This document shows, piece after piece, positions 6,670 to 15,392 of a stretch of DNA of 64,000 bases (within the stretch, counting starts at the first letter, position 1; the number at the start of each line of letters is the position of its first letter). Origin of the DNA: JAIEOG01 sp964519985 (GTDB taxonomy: Bacteria > Bdellovibrionota > FAC87 > UBA2466); the NCBI GenBank assembly GCA_964519985.1, contig CAZFMF010000006.1, forward strand, positions 47,688 to 111,687, in the 5' to 3' direction. The notes below the pieces were generated by a model. It did no database searches and had not been told where the DNA came from. It worked only from the letters and a program-made list of their open reading frames with translations. A program made the position numbers and the translations under genes.

Positions 6670-7523
6670 ACCGTCATTGCGAACGAAGTGAAGCAATCAT
6701 GGGACAGCTTCGGGCCTTCGCTCTCGCGGTGACACTCTGTGGAAGTGCCTCCGCCGTTCAGATCCAAGCGATCAAAGTCAGTGGCGAAACCACGGCGGAA
6801 GTGAGTTTTCTTTCCGACGGTGCGCTGCCCGCCACTCCGGGCTTGCGAGTGGAAGACAATCGGGTGGAGCTCTCCTTTCCCGGGATAGCGCTTTCCACCG
6901 CTTTGATCAATGCGCCGGACATCACTTCGCCCCACGCTTTATTGCAAAAAATCAGCTCCAGCGCGGAAAATGGAACGAGTCGCGTGAGGCTGGTGGTGAA
7001 TGGCAGTTCGGAGAAATTGCGCGATCGCGTGAAGCTGCAAAAGACGGATACCGGCGTGAAGATGGTTTTGACCTATCCGTTGGGGGGCGAAGCCACGATG
7101 AAGCTACTCCAAGAGGAGCAGGTGGTGCTCGAAACACCCAAGCCGAAAGTCGCCGAGTCGAAGGGGGGCTTTGGTTGGGTGCGATTGATCCTAGTCTTGT
7201 TTGTTTTTGCGGGGGCCGCGCTGACCACCTGGTACTTTATGAAGTTTGCCCGGACGAAGAGCGGTTGGCGGGGCACGCGCCGACATTTGATCGAAACCAT
7301 CGCCAATGCACCGGTGGGCGCGGGTGGTAAGGCTTCGGTTGCGATCTTGCGCGTCGGTTCGGAATTCGTGATGGTTGGCGTCACTCCGGGCCAAGTCACC
7401 TTCCTATCGAATCTGCCCCGGCTTCAAGCGCAGTATGAAGAGGAAAATAGTTTAGAACGCGACAGCTTCAAAGAAGCCATCGCCGAACAATCCCGCCGTG
7501 GCGGCGTGGGGCTTTCGGCATGA
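6666..7523 (+). CDS. fliO: flagellar export assembly protein FliO with extended periplasmic domain
   Basis: FliO is needed to assemble the FliP-FliQ-FliR export gate. This 285-residue version is over twice the enterobacterial length. It has a signal sequence (LRAFALAVTLCGSASA), an N-terminal periplasmic region of about 130 residues of beta-rich AMIN-like character, a transmembrane helix at about residues 170-193 (VRLILVLFVFAGAALTTWY) and the cytoplasmic FliO domain. The first eleven codons derive from a dispersed repeat and encode the tell-tale HCERSEAI. The ATG at 6699, after that repeat, may be the ancestral start, while ATG 6666 couples to fliN by ATGA overlap. Confidence 0.82.
   Translation: MNRHCERSEAIMGQLRAFALAVTLCGSASAVQIQAIKVSGETTAEVSFLSDGALPATPGLRVEDNRVELSFPGIALSTALINAPDITSPHALLQKISSSAENGTSRVRLVVNGSSEKLRDRVKLQKTDTGVKMVLTYPLGGEATMKLLQEEQVVLETPKPKVAESKGGFGWVRLILVLFVFAGAALTTWYFMKFARTKSGWRGTRRHLIETIANAPVGAGGKASVAILRVGSEFVMVGVTPGQVTFLSNLPRLQAQYEEENSLERDSFKEAIAEQSRRGGVGLSA
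6673..6698 (+). repeat. dispersed repeat, short form, inside fliO
   Basis: The segment GTCATTGCGAACGAAGTGAA followed by GCAATC is nearly identical to the copy at 42799-42825. It forms the start of the fliO frame, encoding HCERSEAI. Confidence 0.8.
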
Positions 7524-8260
7524 TGGTTTTGGGAAAAGTCTTTTCTATGGGGTTAGCGGGGGCGTGGGCCGCTTCCACCAGTGCTTTGCCCGGCCTGAAC
7601 ATCTCGTTGGGCGGAGCGGCCAATAGTCCGGAACAGACGGCGGTGGTGCTTAAGATCATCGCCCTGATGACCGTATTGGCGCTGGCCCCGAGCCTGCTCA
7701 TCATGATGACCTCGTTCGTGCGCATCGTGATTGTCTTGTCCTTCTTGCGCCAAGCCATCGGAACCCAGGTCTTACCGCCTAACCAGCTCATTGTGGGTCT
7801 CTCGCTTTTTTTGACCGCGTTCATTATGGCGCCGGTCTGGACCGGCATTCACAAGGAAGCGCTGAGTCCGTACTTAGAAAACAAGATGAGCCAACGCGAC
7901 GCACTGACTTACGTCGAAGCCAAGGCCCGCAGCTTCATGTTCAAGCAAACGCGTGACAAGGACCTGGGGCTTTTTGTGAAGCTCGCCAAGATGGACAACC
8001 CCAACAAGCGGGCGGATGTTCCGACCTATCTCTTGGTTCCGGCCTTCATGATCTCCGAGCTCAAGACGGCTTTTCAGATCGGTTTCATGATCTACCTGCC
8101 GTTTCTCATCATCGATATGGTGGTCGCTTCGGTGTTAATGGCGATGGGGATGATGATGCTTCCGCCGGTGGTCATTTCCCTTCCGTTCAAACTCATTCTG
8201 TTTGTCTTGGTCGACGGGTGGCAGCTCATCGTCGGCTCCTTGGTTAAAAGCTTCGGTTGA
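7520..8260 (+). CDS. fliP: flagellar export gate protein FliP
   Basis: FliP is the main pore-forming subunit of the type III export gate (FliP5-FliQ4-FliR1). The 246-residue protein has a cleavable-type N-terminal leader and the family blocks LLIMMTSFVRIVIVLSFLRQA and LVPAFMISELKTAFQIGF, with four hydrophobic segments. It overlaps fliO by four bases. Length and motifs are standard. Confidence 0.96.
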   Translation: MMVLGKVFSMGLAGAWAASTSALPGLNISLGGAANSPEQTAVVLKIIALMTVLALAPSLLIMMTSFVRIVIVLSFLRQAIGTQVLPPNQLIVGLSLFLTAFIMAPVWTGIHKEALSPYLENKMSQRDALTYVEAKARSFMFKQTRDKDLGLFVKLAKMDNPNKRADVPTYLLVPAFMISELKTAFQIGFMIYLPFLIIDMVVASVLMAMGMMMLPPVVISLPFKLILFVLVDGWQLIVGSLVKSFG

Positions 8261-8287
8261 TTGAAGAGATTTCCCCGGAGACCCCCT

Positions 8288-8557
8288 ATGAATAGCGAAC
8301 ACGTTCTCGATCTCATGCGGCACTCCATCAAGACCTTGGTGATGCTTTCGGCGCCCATGCTCGGATTCGGGTTGGTGGTCGGGGTGCTCACCAACGTTTT
8401 TCAGGCCGTCACCCAAATCACGGAAACGACTTTGGCGGTCGTGCCCAAGATCCTCGCCATGCTCGTGGCGTTCATCATTTTTGCGCCCTGGATGTTGGAT
8501 CTTATTTTGGATTTCACGACCACGCTTTACGACAGTATTCCCGGCATCATTCGATGA
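8288..8557 (+). CDS. fliQ: flagellar export gate protein FliQ
   Basis: FliQ is an 89-residue, two-helix export-gate subunit; PMLGFGLVVGVLTNVFQAVTQ is the family signature. The start is ATG 8288, eight bases after GGAG; an upstream in-frame TTG at 8261 has no support. It overlaps fliR by ATGA. Confidence 0.94.
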   Translation: MNSEHVLDLMRHSIKTLVMLSAPMLGFGLVVGVLTNVFQAVTQITETTLAVVPKILAMLVAFIIFAPWMLDLILDFTTTLYDSIPGIIR

Positions 8558-9339
8558 ATGCACTCTATCCGACAAACGAAGCCGCCTATCTGACGGTCCT
8601 TTTGATCTTCTTCCGATTGCTCGGGCTGTTCCTGCTCGCCCCCGGCTTCTCACACAGCGCAATCTCGATGCCGGTGAAACTGCTCCTGGCGTTGACCGTT
8701 TCGCTCGTGCTTTTTCCGGTGGTGGGGCAGCACCTCACGCTGGCGAATGGATCCTTGGCCGGGTACTTCGCGTCGGTCGTACGCGAAACCGCGATTGGCC
8801 TATTGATGGGGTTTGCAGCGCACGTCACGTTTGAGGCGATCAATCTCGGGGCGCAGTTCGTGGGTTACCAGATGGGGCTGGGGACGGCGGGGATGATGGA
8901 TCCCGATAACCACGCCCAAGTGTCCGTTTTGGTGCCGTTGCATGGTTGGGTCGCGCTGATGGTGTTTTTCGCCTCCGATTTGCACCACCACGTGCTGATG
9001 ATCTTTACCGAGAGTTTCCGCGTCACCCAGGGCTTTGATACCGGCGCCTTTTCACATCCCGCGCTCTTGAAATTCATGATTGGCCTCACCGCTAAAATCT
9101 TTTCATTGGCGATTCAGCTCGCAGCCCCGATCACCTTGATGGTGCTCAGCTGCAACGTCGTCATCGGCATGTTGTCGCGCATGATGCCGCAGATGAACAT
9201 CATGCTTTTTAGCTTCCCGATCACGATCACGCTGGGTTTTGTCGCGCTGTACGTGGTCGCTCCCGAATTGATGGATTCCTTTGAAGCATTGCTGGGCGAG
9301 GTGTCCGGCGAGCTAATGCAATTGATTCGCATCGTCTAG
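8554..9339 (+). CDS. fliR: flagellar export gate protein FliR
   Basis: FliR is a single-copy subunit of the export gate. The 261-residue protein has six hydrophobic stretches and the typical PVKLLLALTVSLVLFP and GFAAHVTFEAINLGAQFVGY blocks. It is translationally coupled to fliQ and is followed eight bases later by flhB, the usual gene order. Confidence 0.95.
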   Translation: MNALYPTNEAAYLTVLLIFFRLLGLFLLAPGFSHSAISMPVKLLLALTVSLVLFPVVGQHLTLANGSLAGYFASVVRETAIGLLMGFAAHVTFEAINLGAQFVGYQMGLGTAGMMDPDNHAQVSVLVPLHGWVALMVFFASDLHHHVLMIFTESFRVTQGFDTGAFSHPALLKFMIGLTAKIFSLAIQLAAPITLMVLSCNVVIGMLSRMMPQMNIMLFSFPITITLGFVALYVVAPELMDSFEALLGEVSGELMQLIRIV

Positions 9340-9346
9340 GTAAGCA

Positions 9347-10441
9347 ATGGCCGGAGCATCCGACGAATCACAAGATGACCGCACCGAAACGGCAACGTCG
9401 TTTCGGCGTGAAGAGTTTCGTAAGCAGGGGATCGTGGCCCAGAGCCGCGAAGTCCTGACTGTCATCCTTTTTGTTTCGGTGGGGGCGGCACTTTATCTCC
9501 TGGGTGGGCATTTTCTTCGGCAGTTCACGGAACTCTCGATGCCGAGCTTTCAGTTTTCCGCGATCGAGATTTGGACCCCCAAGATCGCCCACGAGTGGTT
9601 AGTGCGTTGTGTGGTGGCCTGGATCACGATGGTCGCGCCCCTCTTTGGAGTCGTGGTTGTGGCCGCCCTACTCGGCGGCGTCGTCCAGGTCGGATTCCAC
9701 ATGACCGCCGAACCTCTTTCGCCGAATTGGGATCGCATCAATCCGGTGAAGGGGTTTCAGCGCCTGTTTTCCCTCGATTCCGCGACCGAGGCCCTAAAGG
9801 CCTTTGTGAAGATGGCGGTCGTTTTCGGGGTGGCGTGGAGTTTTTTCAAGTCGCGCGCGGCCACCGCGGGCCATTACTTTCAGCGCAGTGTGCCCGAGCT
9901 CTCGACACTCCTGCTCGGCGATCTCGCACGACTGTTCTTCACGATTGCGGCCGCCCTCGGCGCTTTCGCCGCCCTGGATTATTTCTATCAGCGCTACCGC
10001 ATCGAAAAGCAGATGCGCATGACCAAGCGCGAGGTCAAGGAAGAGTACAAACTGCGAGAAGGGGACCCCATGATCAAGTCCCGAATCCGCAGTGCCCAGC
10101 GCCGGATCGCGCGCCGTCGGATGATGGAAGCCATTCCGAAGGCCGATGTGGTCGTGACCAACCCGACCCATTACGCCGTCGCGTTGAAGTACGAGCAGGG
10201 CAAGCATGAGGCCCCGCGGGTCGTCGCCAAGGGCGTAGATTTCCTGGCCCTGCGGATTCGGGAATTGGCCAAGAGTGCCAATGTGCCGATCGTGGAAAAC
10301 AAGCCGCTGGCGCGCGCGCTCTATAAGCAGATTCCGATTGGGAAGCAGATTACGAAAGACCTCTACACCGCGGTCGCGCAAGTTCTGAGCTACGTCTACC
10401 GCGTGCGGGGCATGCAGTCCGCCATGGGGGCAACCGTTTAG
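9347..10441 (+). CDS. flhB: flagellar export switch protein FlhB
   Basis: FlhB switches export specificity from rod/hook to filament substrates after self-cleavage. The 364-residue protein has four membrane segments and the cytoplasmic domain with the autocleavage motif NPTH at residues 272-275 (VVVTNPTHYAVAL). The linker rich in Lys/Arg (about residues 219-262) is standard. The cleavage site is intact, so the switch should work. Confidence 0.96.
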   Translation: MAGASDESQDDRTETATSFRREEFRKQGIVAQSREVLTVILFVSVGAALYLLGGHFLRQFTELSMPSFQFSAIEIWTPKIAHEWLVRCVVAWITMVAPLFGVVVVAALLGGVVQVGFHMTAEPLSPNWDRINPVKGFQRLFSLDSATEALKAFVKMAVVFGVAWSFFKSRAATAGHYFQRSVPELSTLLLGDLARLFFTIAAALGAFAALDYFYQRYRIEKQMRMTKREVKEEYKLREGDPMIKSRIRSAQRRIARRRMMEAIPKADVVVTNPTHYAVALKYEQGKHEAPRVVAKGVDFLALRIRELAKSANVPIVENKPLARALYKQIPIGKQITKDLYTAVAQVLSYVYRVRGMQSAMGATV

Positions 10442-10465
10442 CCGTCACCGTGAGGGCGTAGCCCC

Positions 10466-10550
10466 GTCATTGCGAGGGCCGCAGGCCCGAAGCAAGCTCG
10501 CAGCGCGAAGCGCTCCGGGTTTGCTTCGTCGTTTCGCTCCTCGCAATGAC
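10466..10550 (+). repeat. dispersed structured repeat, full-length copy
   Basis: This 85-bp unit is bounded by GTCATTGCGAGG and CTCGCAATGAC as inverted ends. It holds an inner hairpin (GGCCGCAGGCC) and a second stem (GAAGCAAGC ... GGTTTGCTTC). It fills most of the 139-bp flhB-flhA gap. A further CTCGTAATGAC at about 10559-10569 may be a degenerate extra end. Confidence 0.85.
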
Positions 10551-10580
10551 CGGTCGGCCTCGTAATGACAGGGAGAGTAT

Positions 10581-12662
10581 ATGGCTGAAGCGACGGAAAA
10601 ACTCGGAGTAAATCGGATCCTGCGGCACAGCGATATTTTTCTCGCGTTGGGCCTGCTCGGGACGCTGGTGGTGATGATCCTTCCGATGCCGCCCTGGCTC
10701 TTGGATCTGCTGCTCGTGAGCAGCTTTACGCTCAGTATCGCCATCCTTTTGGTCTCGGTTTATGCCCAACGCCCGTTGGACTTCTCGGTCTTCCCCACCA
10801 TCTTGCTCTTTGCGACGCTTTTTCGCTTAGCGCTCAACGTGGCCAGCACGCGCCTGGTGCTGATGAATGGGCACGAGGGCACGGCGGCGGCTGGGCACGT
10901 CATTGAAACCTTCGGCAACTTCGTGGTGGGCGGGAGTTATATCGTCGGTACCGTCGTTTTCCTGCTGCTGATCATCATCAACTTCATTGTGATCACCAAA
11001 GGTTCCGGTCGCGTCGCGGAAGTGGCCGCTCGTTTCGTCTTGGACGCGATTCCGGGTAAGCAGATGAGTATCGACGCGGATTTGAGTGCCGGCGTCATTG
11101 ACCGTGAAGAAGCGCAAGCCCGCCGCAAGAAGGTAGAAGAAGAAGCCGACTTCTACGGAGCCATGGACGGTGCCAGCAAATTCGTCCGCGGAGATGCCAT
11201 TGCCGGTATCTTGATTACGCTCGTCAATATCCTGGGCGGTTTGGCCATTGGTGTGCTGCAAAAAGGTTTGGGGATCGCCGAAGCGGCCCAGGTTTACACG
11301 CTCATGACGATCGGGGACGGTTTGGTCACCCAGATCCCGTCCCTGATTGTTTCCACTGCAGCCGGTATCGTGGTGACCCGCGCGGCCAGTGGCAATGAGC
11401 TCTCTAAGGAAGTCACAAAGCAGATCCTCTTTCAGCCCCGCGCGATGGGATTCACCTGCGCGATTCTCGTAATCTTCGCGCTGCTGCCGGGTATTCCGGC
11501 GACGCCCTTTCTCACGTTGGCCACGATCTTGGGTTCGGTTTCGTATATCGCCTCCCAACAAAAGAAGAGCGAAGAAAAAGTGAAGGTGGAAAAAGAACGC
11601 AAGGACGCCGAAACCGCCGCCAATGATACTTCGGCTCCGCCGGAGGTCGATACCTTGGAGCTGCAGCTGGGTTACGGTCTGGTCGGGCTCGTCGAGGGTG
11701 AAGCCAAAGGCGATCTGGTGGAACGCGTTTTCCAACTGCGCAAGGAGTTTGCGAAAGAGTTGGGAATTGTCGTTCCCAAGGTCCGGATCAAAGATAATTT
11801 GGAACTTCAACCCGCCGAATATTCGCTGCTCATCAAGGGCGTTTCCGTCGGGGGTGGGGAACTCATGGCGGGTTATCTTTTGGCCATGGATCCGGGCGGC
11901 GCGGATGCCGAAATGCCCGGCATTGCGACCAAGGAGCCGGTCTTCGGGTTGCCGGCGCTCTGGATTCAAGAAAAACAGCGCGAGCGCGCGCAAATCGCCG
12001 GTTACACCGTGGTCGACAGTTCGACCGTGATTGCCACGCACTTGTCGGAAATTATCCGCAAACACTCCCACGAACTCTTGGGACGCCAGGCCTTACACAC
12101 GCTCATCGATCAAATCGAGAAGAATCATCCCAAGGTGATCGAAGAGCTGAACAAGCATCTGAGCTTAGGGATCGTGCTGAAGGTCGTTCAGAACCTGTTG
12201 CGGGAAAACGTGCCCGTGCGCGACTTGCTAACCATTCTGGAGACCTTGGCCAATCATGCGCCCAGCCAGAAGGATCCCGAAGTGCTCACCGAGTACGTTC
12301 GCATTGCGCTTTCGCGCACCATTACCCAGCGCCTTTCGGGGCCGGGACAAGAAATGGAAGTGCTGACGATGGAACCGGGACTGGAAGATCAGTTGCTGCG
12401 TTCCTACCAACGCAATGAGAGCGGGCCAACCCTGCAAATGGAGCCCGGTCTTTATGAGCGTCTGGTAAAGGGCGTGCAAGCCGCGCTGGAAAAAACGGTT
12501 TTCAATTCGGGAACCCCCATCTTGCTTTGCCACCCTTTGATCCGGGCGCAGCTGAAAAAGCAGATTGAGCGCTATGTTCCGAATCTCATCGTCGTTTCGG
12601 CCAACGAGATTGCGAGCTTCGCGCGTGTGCGCTTGGTCGGTGCGGTTTCGGCCGCGGTCTAA
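10581..12662 (+). CDS. flhA: flagellar export apparatus protein FlhA
   Basis: FlhA forms the nonameric ring of the export gate and couples proton flow to secretion. The 693-residue protein has an N-terminal membrane half (about eight helices to residue 320) with the conserved segment PGKQMSIDADLSAGVID, a charged linker, and the C-terminal ring domain (to EIASFARVRLVG). The length is normal. The repeat at 10466 lies between it and flhB, but direction and spacing keep it in the operon. Confidence 0.96.
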   Translation: MAEATEKLGVNRILRHSDIFLALGLLGTLVVMILPMPPWLLDLLLVSSFTLSIAILLVSVYAQRPLDFSVFPTILLFATLFRLALNVASTRLVLMNGHEGTAAAGHVIETFGNFVVGGSYIVGTVVFLLLIIINFIVITKGSGRVAEVAARFVLDAIPGKQMSIDADLSAGVIDREEAQARRKKVEEEADFYGAMDGASKFVRGDAIAGILITLVNILGGLAIGVLQKGLGIAEAAQVYTLMTIGDGLVTQIPSLIVSTAAGIVVTRAASGNELSKEVTKQILFQPRAMGFTCAILVIFALLPGIPATPFLTLATILGSVSYIASQQKKSEEKVKVEKERKDAETAANDTSAPPEVDTLELQLGYGLVGLVEGEAKGDLVERVFQLRKEFAKELGIVVPKVRIKDNLELQPAEYSLLIKGVSVGGGELMAGYLLAMDPGGADAEMPGIATKEPVFGLPALWIQEKQRERAQIAGYTVVDSSTVIATHLSEIIRKHSHELLGRQALHTLIDQIEKNHPKVIEELNKHLSLGIVLKVVQNLLRENVPVRDLLTILETLANHAPSQKDPEVLTEYVRIALSRTITQRLSGPGQEMEVLTMEPGLEDQLLRSYQRNESGPTLQMEPGLYERLVKGVQAALEKTVFNSGTPILLCHPLIRAQLKKQIERYVPNLIVVSANEIASFARVRLVGAVSAAV

Positions 12663-12680
12663 AACTTTTAAGGAGACGCC

Positions 12681-13802
12681 ATGAACATCCGCAAGTTCGA
12701 GGCTGGTTCATTTGAGGAAGCACTAAGCCGGGTGAAACAAGAGCTGGGGCCCGAAGCCTTGATCTTGTCGTCCGAAGAAAAGAAACGCGGTTGGTTTCAC
12801 AAACCGATCGTGGAGATCACGGCGGCCTTTGAGGTGAAGGAAGAGGCGGCGATCGACGATTCGGCATTGGAAAAAGTATTTCCCCACCGCCGCCGCAATG
12901 CCCCGGCCGCGGCAGAGATGGAGCGAAAGGCCAAGAGCCGGGAAGCGGCCGTGCCGCTCCGGTCGGCCGCACACGTCCCCGCCGAAAAGCGGGTTCGCAA
13001 TATCGATTCCGTGGAACGCTCCTTTCACGCGATGGGCGTCGGGGATGAGGCCGCCCGTGAATTCGCACGCCAGATCATTTTCGACTACCCCAAGAAGGAC
13101 CGGGATGACGGCGCGTTCCTGGAAAAAATCCAGGCCAAGCTCCTGGGCGCGGGCCTTAAGACCTTGGGGGCCGATGTTTTTCAAAACCGCCGCACTTGGG
13201 CGGCCGTGGGCCAGCCCGGCTCGGGCAAAACCAGTTTGATGGTGAAGCTCGCGCTCCAGCTGAAAGCGCAGGGACAGGAAGTGTGTTTGGCGAGCTGCGA
13301 CAGTCGCAAGGTGGTCGGGCGCCATGAGCTCGCGGCTTACGCCAAACTGATTGGCGTTCCGTTTCACGCCGGTAGCACCGCCGAGCGCAAGGGGAGTCAA
13401 GTCTTGTTGCTCGACACGCCTTCCGTCGCTCCGGAACAGGGCGAACTGTATCGGGTGGTGGAAAAAAGCTGCCGCGATGCCAGCACGGTGATTGTGCTCG
13501 ATGCCGGCCAGCGTTTGAGCGAATTGCTACGAACCGTGGAGCGTTTTAGCCGTTTGGCGCCGGTGGCGCTGGCGTTTACGCGCCTGGATCTCGTGGCGCA
13601 GGCCGGAGTGGTTTACGACGTGCTTAAGCAGACCAAACTTCCCCTTTTGGGACTTTCCGTTTCTCACGCTTTCTCCACCGCGTTCCGATTTTTTGAGTCG
13701 GCATCGTTGGCGAAGTACATCGTGCGCAAGCCGATCGAGGGAATGGAACAGCAAATGATTATCGAAGCGGCGACGTTGTTTGATCGGGAAGCGACGATTT
13801 AA
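12681..13802 (+). CDS. flhF: flagellar SRP-family GTPase FlhF
   Basis: FlhF marks the pole where the flagellum is built. The 373-residue protein has the B domain (MNIRKFEAGSFEEALSRVKQ), an Ala/Arg/Glu-rich linker with the N-domain around 100-165, and the SRP GTPase G domain: P-loop GQPGSGKTSL (about 180), DSRKVVGRHEL, G3 LLLDTPS and G4 TRLDL. The P-loop differs from the usual GPTGVGKTTT. Its presence with flhG indicates polar flagellation. flhG follows at 10 bp. Confidence 0.93.
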   Translation: MNIRKFEAGSFEEALSRVKQELGPEALILSSEEKKRGWFHKPIVEITAAFEVKEEAAIDDSALEKVFPHRRRNAPAAAEMERKAKSREAAVPLRSAAHVPAEKRVRNIDSVERSFHAMGVGDEAAREFARQIIFDYPKKDRDDGAFLEKIQAKLLGAGLKTLGADVFQNRRTWAAVGQPGSGKTSLMVKLALQLKAQGQEVCLASCDSRKVVGRHELAAYAKLIGVPFHAGSTAERKGSQVLLLDTPSVAPEQGELYRVVEKSCRDASTVIVLDAGQRLSELLRTVERFSRLAPVALAFTRLDLVAQAGVVYDVLKQTKLPLLGLSVSHAFSTAFRFFESASLAKYIVRKPIEGMEQQMIIEAATLFDREATI

Positions 13803-13812
13803 GGAGACGGTC

Positions 13813-14619
13813 ATGGCCAGAGTAATTTCTTTCGCGAGCGGCAAGGGTGGAGTGGGAAAGACGAGCTTGGTGACCAATCTCGGTTGTCTGTACGCGGCCG
13901 CCGGGCGGCGCGTTTTGCTGATCGACGGAGACTGGAGTCTCGGGAAATTAAGTATCACGCTGGGTGTCAAACCGCAGGCCACGATCGATAAGGTCTTGAA
14001 GGGAGAAGTTTCGCTACTCGATGCGATTGAGCCGGTCCGTGAACGCTTAAGCCTCATCGCTTCTCCATCGGGACGCATCGGCTTTGAGGAACTCGATGAA
14101 GCGACGCGTAACGGGTTGTTCTACCAGCTCGATCAGCTCTCCAATCTTCATGATCTCATTCTCTTGGACCATTCTTCGGGGATTCACTTCGGCGTCCTGC
14201 AATTTGCCGCCGCAGCGCACCAGCATGTGATTGTGACGACGGGCGAGCCTACAAGTTACACGGATGCGTATGCTATAATGAAACTGTTGTCGAAGCGCTT
14301 TGGGGTACGCCGTTTCGGTTTGCTGGTGACGATGAGCGAGAATCAACCGGAGACCGAAAAGGTGATCGCGCGCTTTAGGGATGTGACTGAGAATAATCTG
14401 GGTGTTCGCGTCGGTCTCGTCGACATCATCCCCTGGGAGCAAAAGATGGCGGAGGCCATTCGCTACCAGCAGCCGTTCGTAGAACGGTATCCAACTCACG
14501 AACTCACGCGGCGATTTCGTCGCGTCACTCAGGAGTTGGAGCGCATGCCCCTCGACGTTTCTTCCGGGTTGAAATTCTTCTCGAGCGAGCCAGCTTCAAT
14601 AACGATGGGGCCCACATGA
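13813..14619 (+). CDS. flhG: flagellar number regulator FlhG (MinD/ParA-like ATPase)
   Basis: FlhG limits flagellar number by acting on FlhF and on C-ring assembly. The 268-residue protein has the deviant Walker A SGKGGVGKTS at residues 8-17 and DGDWSLGKLSITLG, as in the MinD/ParA family. I place the start at ATG 13813, after AAGGAG; the frame also extends upstream into flhF. It overlaps fliA by ATGA, so regulator and sigma factor are coupled in translation. Confidence 0.92.
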   Translation: MARVISFASGKGGVGKTSLVTNLGCLYAAAGRRVLLIDGDWSLGKLSITLGVKPQATIDKVLKGEVSLLDAIEPVRERLSLIASPSGRIGFEELDEATRNGLFYQLDQLSNLHDLILLDHSSGIHFGVLQFAAAAHQHVIVTTGEPTSYTDAYAIMKLLSKRFGVRRFGLLVTMSENQPETEKVIARFRDVTENNLGVRVGLVDIIPWEQKMAEAIRYQQPFVERYPTHELTRRFRRVTQELERMPLDVSSGLKFFSSEPASITMGPT

Positions 14620-15392
14620 CGACGCCGATCCGCAAGTACAACGAAGGTAAGAAGAAGATTGATAAGCGGACGAAAGAAAAGCTCATCAAGGAGTACGCGC
14701 CGCTCATCAAATTCATTGCCCAGAAAATCGCGGTGCGTTTGCCTTCGAATATCGAATTCGATGACCTCGTCTCCAGCGGCGTGATTGGTTTGATGGATGC
14801 GATCGATAAATACGATCCGTCCCGCGACAACAAATTTAAGACTTATGCGGAATTTCGTATCCGCGGCGCCATTCTCGATGAATTGCGCGCGCAGGACTGG
14901 GTGCCCCGTTCGGTGCGAGAAAAGGCGAAGCAGCTCGAGCGCGCTCACGTGCGCCTGGAGCAGAAACTGCGCCGTTTGCCAACGGAAGACGAACTCACCG
15001 AAGAACTGAAGATCTCGAAGGAAGAGTATTACGATCTGCTCAATCAGGTGAAATCGGTTTCGATCTTAAGTCTCGACGAAGCGGGCAGCTTCAATAGCAG
15101 CGATCGCAAGAGCATTCTCAGTTTGCTCGAGAGCTGCAAGATTCCCAGCCCCTTGGCCCAGCTGAATTTGAAGGGGCTTAAGGAAGTCGTGACGAAGGCC
15201 ATTGAAAGCCTGCCGGAAAAGCAGCGATTGGTGCTGAGTCTCTACTACTACGAAGATTTGAACTTGAAAGAAATTGGCGACGTATTGGAAGTGACCGAAA
15301 GCCGCGTCTCCCAATTGCACACCCAAGCCATTTTGTGGCTGCGGCGCAAACTGCGATCTTATTTCGACGAGATTGGGGAAGAGACGCCCTAA
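14616..15392 (+). CDS. fliA: flagellar sigma factor FliA (sigma-28)
   Basis: This sigma-70-family factor transcribes late flagellar genes such as flagellin. The 258-residue protein has region 2 (LIKEYAPLIKFIAQKIAVRLP ... SSGVIGLMDAIDKYDPSRDNKFKTYAEFRIRGAILDELR), region 3, and region 4 with an HTH (LNLKEIGDVLEVTESRVSQLH). Region 2 is the FliA/WhiG form. The xer gene starts on the next base after its stop. No anti-sigma FlgM is visible here. Confidence 0.95.
   Translation: MTTPIRKYNEGKKKIDKRTKEKLIKEYAPLIKFIAQKIAVRLPSNIEFDDLVSSGVIGLMDAIDKYDPSRDNKFKTYAEFRIRGAILDELRAQDWVPRSVREKAKQLERAHVRLEQKLRRLPTEDELTEELKISKEEYYDLLNQVKSVSILSLDEAGSFNSSDRKSILSLLESCKIPSPLAQLNLKGLKEVVTKAIESLPEKQRLVLSLYYYEDLNLKEIGDVLEVTESRVSQLHTQAILWLRRKLRSYFDEIGEETP

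Noticed and set aside
10827..12071. Long open frame of 414 codons on the minus strand inside flhA
   Set aside because: It is antisense to a fully conserved flhA, has the His/Gln/Asn-rich composition typical of GC-rich shadows, and no ribosome site.
13822..13850. Plasmid partition (ParA) gene
   Set aside because: The KGGVGKT ATPase lies between flhF and fliA, which identifies it as FlhG.
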